From: CAZAXU01 sp964489245
GTDB taxonomy: Bacteria; Bacteroidota; Bacteroidia; Flavobacteriales; Flavobacteriaceae
DNA length: 19,049 nucleotides
Assembly (NCBI GenBank): GCA_964489245.1
Contig: CAZAXU010000038.1
Coordinates: 1 to 19,049, forward strand
Direction: 5' to 3'
Both the position numbers and the translations under genes were made by a program. Shown here one piece after another: positions 16,350 to 19,049 of this stretch; positions within the stretch are counted from its first letter, which is position 1, and every line of letters starts with the position of its first letter. The notes under the pieces are model-generated. The model ran no database searches. It was not told the DNA's origin and was given only the letters and a program-made list of their open reading frames with translations.

Positions 16350-16390
16350 ATTAACGATTGAAGATTAACGATTGAAGATTAACGATTGGA
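16349..16390. repeat. 14-bp tandem repeat after the trmO-like gene
   Basis: Three units of GATTAACGATTGAA (the third has GGA at its end), the first starting with the G of the TAG stop codon. Confidence 0.95.
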
Positions 16391-16688
16391 GATTTAGAAG
16401 TGAATTTTGTTTTTAAAATATTTATGCATTCGCGGCAAAAAAACTTCTTAAATCATGATTCGGCACATGCAAGGAGAAAGGCATCTCTATACAATGAAGC
16501 GGAGCTTCGCCACTCAACGTGACAAACATTAAAAGTCTGAAGTTCAAGAGAAAAAGTTGAGCGAAGCGATTTGCTGATTTGGCGGTGTTCCGAAAATCTT
16601 TTAAATTTGACAAATCTGAAATCTTGCATGCAAACGTGTTGAGATATTGTTGCTTATAAGTCAGGGAAATAAAATCAAAAAAAAATAA
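16391..16688. other. Non-coding stretch with a long interrupted inverted repeat
   Basis: No convincing gene is present. GCTTCG and CTCAAC (16504-16518, separated by CCA) face GTTGAGCGAAGC at 16556-16567, giving a 12-bp stem with a 3-base bulge and a 37-base loop. A small hairpin GAAGC-GGA-GCTTC (16496-16508) overlaps its left arm. A TTGCATGCAA palindrome lies at 16624-16633, and a second GTTGAG follows at 16638-16643. No T-run follows the hairpins, so it is not a classic terminator. The base composition is more GC-balanced than the flanking gaps, which could indicate a dispersed repeat element. Confidence 0.5.
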
Positions 16689-17576
16689 ATGAAAGGAATA
16701 TTTAAAAATTATATACGTTCCGTAAATCATTTCTATTCTCTGGCAAAAAAAGAGTTTGCCCTTTTGATTTTTCTTGTTGCAGCAATTGTTTCTCAGATAA
16801 TTTTCGGCTTGTATTTGTTTGATAACTTTGCTTTGAGCATCGGATATTCTCTCGGTTTGTTTTTGTTTGTTTCAATTGCATATTCCATTATTTTTATGTT
16901 GTCTGACAAACCACCGAAGAAAAATGACAAAAACAGCCTTCAGCTGGTCATCGTTTCCGGAGCTGTTGCGCTTAATTTTCTGATTCTGTCGGGGCAATTT
17001 TCAAAAGAGAGCCATTTGTTCAGAATTTCTGAACCGGTCAGAAAATTTTTCTTCGGAATATTGGAGAGATTTGGATTTTCACCGACAATCAATTCAATCA
17101 TTATCAATAATTTAACAGCGGTTTTTATTCCGATACTGCTGCTTATGCTATTCAAGAAAATAGATATCAAAACCGGATTTAAGACACAAGAACTAAAAAT
17201 TATCACACTGTTGTTTTTGCTCTATCTTCCGATTATTTTGTTTGGAGAAAAATCATTAGAGCAAGTTATCTATTACTTGCCCGTTTATTTGTTTATCGCT
17301 GCCATTCCTGAAGAAATTCTTTTTCGCGGACTTCTTCAGACAAAATTGGAAAACAGGTTTGGCAAACCCGTAAATGCCATAATATTGGCAAGTATAATCT
17401 TTGGACTTATGCATCTGCCCGTCAACATAAAAATGTATGGAAACCTTGTCGGGGTGGCGAGCTGTATAGGAAATAATGCTTTTGGCGGATTGCTTATCGG
17501 TTATCTTTATCACAGAACCCGTTCAATTGAAACGGCAATTCTTTTTCATCTTATTTCCGGCATTGCACTGTCTTAG
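16689..17576 (+). CDS. CPBP-family intramembrane metalloprotease (CAAX-like)
   Basis: This is a 295-residue membrane protein with about eight hydrophobic segments. The CPBP (Abi, Rce1-like) motifs lie near the end: IPEEILFRG (E208, E209, R213) and FGLMH (H242), with H287 in a third motif position. The Asn often found four residues after that His is not present (Gly291), and the protein stops soon after (GIALS), so the C-terminus is short. Members cleave membrane substrates or serve in peptide maturation; in bacteria the substrate is mostly unknown. It stands alone, 339 bases after the trmO-like gene, and is probably unrelated to the hydrogenase. Confidence 0.85.
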   Translation: MKGIFKNYIRSVNHFYSLAKKEFALLIFLVAAIVSQIIFGLYLFDNFALSIGYSLGLFLFVSIAYSIIFMLSDKPPKKNDKNSLQLVIVSGAVALNFLILSGQFSKESHLFRISEPVRKFFFGILERFGFSPTINSIIINNLTAVFIPILLLMLFKKIDIKTGFKTQELKIITLLFLLYLPIILFGEKSLEQVIYYLPVYLFIAAIPEEILFRGLLQTKLENRFGKPVNAIILASIIFGLMHLPVNIKMYGNLVGVASCIGNNAFGGLLIGYLYHRTRSIETAILFHLISGIALS

Positions 17577-17681
17577 AAACAACACCAAATCTCAATTCCG
17601 AGTATAGAAAGCGTGGAATTCTTCAAAAAAAACATTGCTAAAAAAAACCTAGGCATTTTATTGTTTTCACAACACTCTCCT

Positions 17682-17717
17682 TGTAGCCTTCCCAAAAAAT
17701 GTAGCCTTCCCAAAAAA
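17682..17717. repeat. 18-bp perfect tandem duplication
   Basis: Two adjacent identical copies of TGTAGCCTTCCCAAAAAA, followed by TCGGACAGTTT. The TGTA start and GGACA block recall the ends of IS3/IS150-type insertion sequences, but no transposase or opposite end is visible, so an IS remnant is only a possibility. In the rest of the 17577-17958 gap I see the small ORF below and a weak AATTCC/GGAATT inverted repeat at about 17595-17621. Confidence 0.85.
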
Positions 17718-17776
17718 TCGGACAGTTTAAAATTCAAAAAAATCTAAATTAATGAAAATTAAAACATGAAGCAGTT

Positions 17777-17929
17777 ATGATTATCACAATTAGCCAATCA
17801 TTACCTAATCAATATCATATTGATATTTTCGCCACTGGCACTAGAGGTGGCTTCAATGATAATATGGATTACAGAACTGCGTTTAGCAGGTCGTTGGCAA
17901 CAATAAAAAAAAATGGTTTGCGTTTATAA
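17777..17929 (+). CDS. Candidate small protein (50 residues), unknown
   Basis: An ATG at 17777 opens a 50-codon frame ending in TAA at 17927-17929. The peptide runs MIITISQSLPNQYHIDIFAT through a Gly/Asn/Asp-rich turn to DYRTAFSRSLATIKKNGLRL. Its mixed, protein-like composition contrasts with the A/T-homopolymer-rich DNA around it, and it has no signal peptide or membrane helix. The in-frame stop before it is at 17753, with no other ATG between. It ends 29 bases before the TlpA-like gene, so it could be a leader gene of that unit. It could also be a fragment of a degraded gene or chance. I recognise no family. Confidence 0.4.
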   Translation: MIITISQSLPNQYHIDIFATGTRGGFNDNMDYRTAFSRSLATIKKNGLRL

Positions 17930-17958
17930 AACAATAAGGATAACAAAAACAATTAATC

Positions 17959-19049
17959 ATGATGAAAAAAAATGTAATTATATTTATTATTTTTTCTATC
18001 TTTTTATTTAATAGCTGTACAAATAAAAAAAATAAAGCTTCACAAATTGGTGAAAAAAAAATAAGTGCTCCTGAATTAAAATTAGAAGGTATTTATAATA
18101 AATCCGATAATTTGTCCCCTACATTAGAATCTTTAAAAGGAAAAATTGTAATTCTTGATTTTTGGGCAATATGGTGTTCTCCTTGTGTGGCTGCGTTTCC
18201 TGAAAACAATAGGTTATATGAGAAATATAAAAATCAAGGAATTCGATTTATCGCCATTACTGATGATCCAAAAGAAAAATTAGAAAATTTCCTTAAAAAA
18301 GTAGATGTAAAATTTTGGATAGGCAGAGATGATGACAAGCAAGAGTTTATAAACTATCAAATTTCTGGTCGTCCACAAATGTATATAATTAATAGAGAAG
18401 GAAATATTGTATATAAAGGATCTTCAATTACAGAAGACTTAATTGAAGAAGTTATAGCTACCAATAATATTGCTGTTAAAAAAGAGTCAGAGATGCCAAA
18501 AGTAATAACAAATGGTGGATTTAGCGGCGGAGAAGACCCTCTATATAATGCGGTAGACATAATGTTGAATCGTAATGAAAAAGGGAAAGATTATAGACCA
18601 AAACCAAAACTTATTAATCATTTTATAATTCGTCCATCATTAAATGGTGAATTTGGCGGGAATGGATGGAGTCAAAATGGCGAGTATTGTGGTGTGACAT
18701 ATTACGGTGGTAAGCTTGAGAATGTTTTTCAATTTCTTAACGATCTTTCTTCTCCAATTTGGATAAAAAATCATACAAAAGACACTACGCTTTATGACAT
18801 AGTTTATTGGAGAAAAAATAAAACCCTTGATGATGCTTTTGAAGAAATTCAAGAAGGCTTAATAGAAGGTTTATCTATCAAATTTAAAAAGACACAAAGT
18901 ATTCAAAATGTAAATAAATTATTATTATCGCAAAAAAATGAATATGTATTGTCAAAAGATGATATAATAGATGGAACTCTTAAGGCTTATACTCCCATTA
19001 GCACTTTTATTACTCAACTTGAAAATAAATCCAAAGAATATTTTGTAAT
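17959..19049 (+). CDS. Thioredoxin/TlpA-like lipoprotein (3' end outside window)
   Basis: The frame is open from ATG 17959 (or the adjacent ATG at 17962) to the window edge, 363 codons without a stop. It begins with a lipoprotein signal (MMKKN, hydrophobic core, FNSC with Cys20), so the domain should sit in the periplasm or on the outer membrane. Residues about 35-165 are a TlpA/ResA-type thioredoxin fold: ILDFWAIWCSPC with redox C73/C76 and a cis-proline loop GRPQMYI at P139. Residues from about 190 onward form a second domain (GGKLENVFQFLNDLSSPIWI, YDIVYWRKNKTLDDAFEEI) that I cannot name firmly; it resembles DUF3738-type tails fused to TlpA domains. A role in disulfide reduction or redox protection of envelope proteins is likely. 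Confidence 0.8.
   Translation, partial: MMKKNVIIFIIFSIFLFNSCTNKKNKASQIGEKKISAPELKLEGIYNKSDNLSPTLESLKGKIVILDFWAIWCSPCVAAFPENNRLYEKYKNQGIRFIAITDDPKEKLENFLKKVDVKFWIGRDDDKQEFINYQISGRPQMYIINREGNIVYKGSSITEDLIEEVIATNNIAVKKESEMPKVITNGGFSGGEDPLYNAVDIMLNRNEKGKDYRPKPKLINHFIIRPSLNGEFGGNGWSQNGEYCGVTYYGGKLENVFQFLNDLSSPIWIKNHTKDTTLYDIVYWRKNKTLDDAFEEIQEGLIEGLSIKFKKTQSIQNVNKLLLSQKNEYVLSKDDIIDGTLKAYTPISTFITQLENKSKEYFV

Noticed and set aside
16504..16567. True integron attC site
   Set aside because: The outer R boxes fit the consensus, but no complementary L boxes or integrase are seen, and the hairpin interior does not pair. Kept only as a finding to check.
16422..16730. 102-codon minus-strand reading frame across the gap before the CPBP gene
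   Set aside because: It overlaps the start of a well-supported CPBP gene on the other strand, runs through the inverted repeat, and has no recognisable domain or upstream signal. Better explained as an open frame inside a repeat-like element.

Overview
The window looks like Bacteroidota (Flavobacteriia/Sphingobacteriia-like) DNA. It is AT-rich, and most genes lack a clear Shine-Dalgarno sequence. Several starts are preceded by matches to the TAnnTTTG -7 box known from that phylum. One secreted protein ends in a type IX secretion (T9SS) sorting domain, and there is a BT_3928-like DoxX protein. No rRNA, tRNA or CRISPR array was seen.

Left part (1-3653, plus strand): the C-terminal end of an unidentified gene; a DoxX/BT_3928-type membrane protein; a BNR-repeat T9SS-secreted protein closed by a clear terminator; and a small unknown lipoprotein.

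Central part (3622-13430, minus strand): a complete membrane-bound uptake [NiFe]-hydrogenase locus. From the divergent promoter region it runs hyaA (Tat-exported small subunit), hyaB (large subunit), hyaC (cytochrome b) and hyaD (maturation protease). A minus-strand hairpin/T-run terminator at 9133-9162 follows. A second set comprises hypF, hypD and hypE (CN/CO ligand synthesis) and a histidine-rich NicO/UreH-type nickel permease.

Right part (13694-16349, plus strand): the divergent hypA, a four-helix-bundle S23-type gene, hypB, hypC and a short TrmO/TsaA-family gene. Together the loci give nickel import (NicO), nickel insertion (HypA, HypB), Fe(CN)2CO assembly (HypF, HypE, HypC, HypD), C-terminal processing (HyaD) and an H2-to-quinone electron path (HyaB to HyaA to HyaC). 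HyaA resembles E. coli Hyd-1 but has Gly at both positions that carry the extra proximal-cluster cysteines of O2-tolerant enzymes. No hyaE/hyaF or hoxO/Q/R/T/V-like O2-protection genes are in the window.

The right-hand operon has an odd feature. Short tandem repeats of different unit length (8, 7 and 14 bp) start at or just after the stop codons of hypA, hypB and the trmO-like gene. The four-helix-bundle gene sits between hypA and hypB, flanked by diverged 29-bp direct repeats.

Right end (16350-19049): an intergenic stretch with a long inverted repeat, a CPBP intramembrane protease, a gap with an 18-bp tandem duplication and a candidate 50-residue ORF, and a thioredoxin/TlpA-like lipoprotein running off the window.
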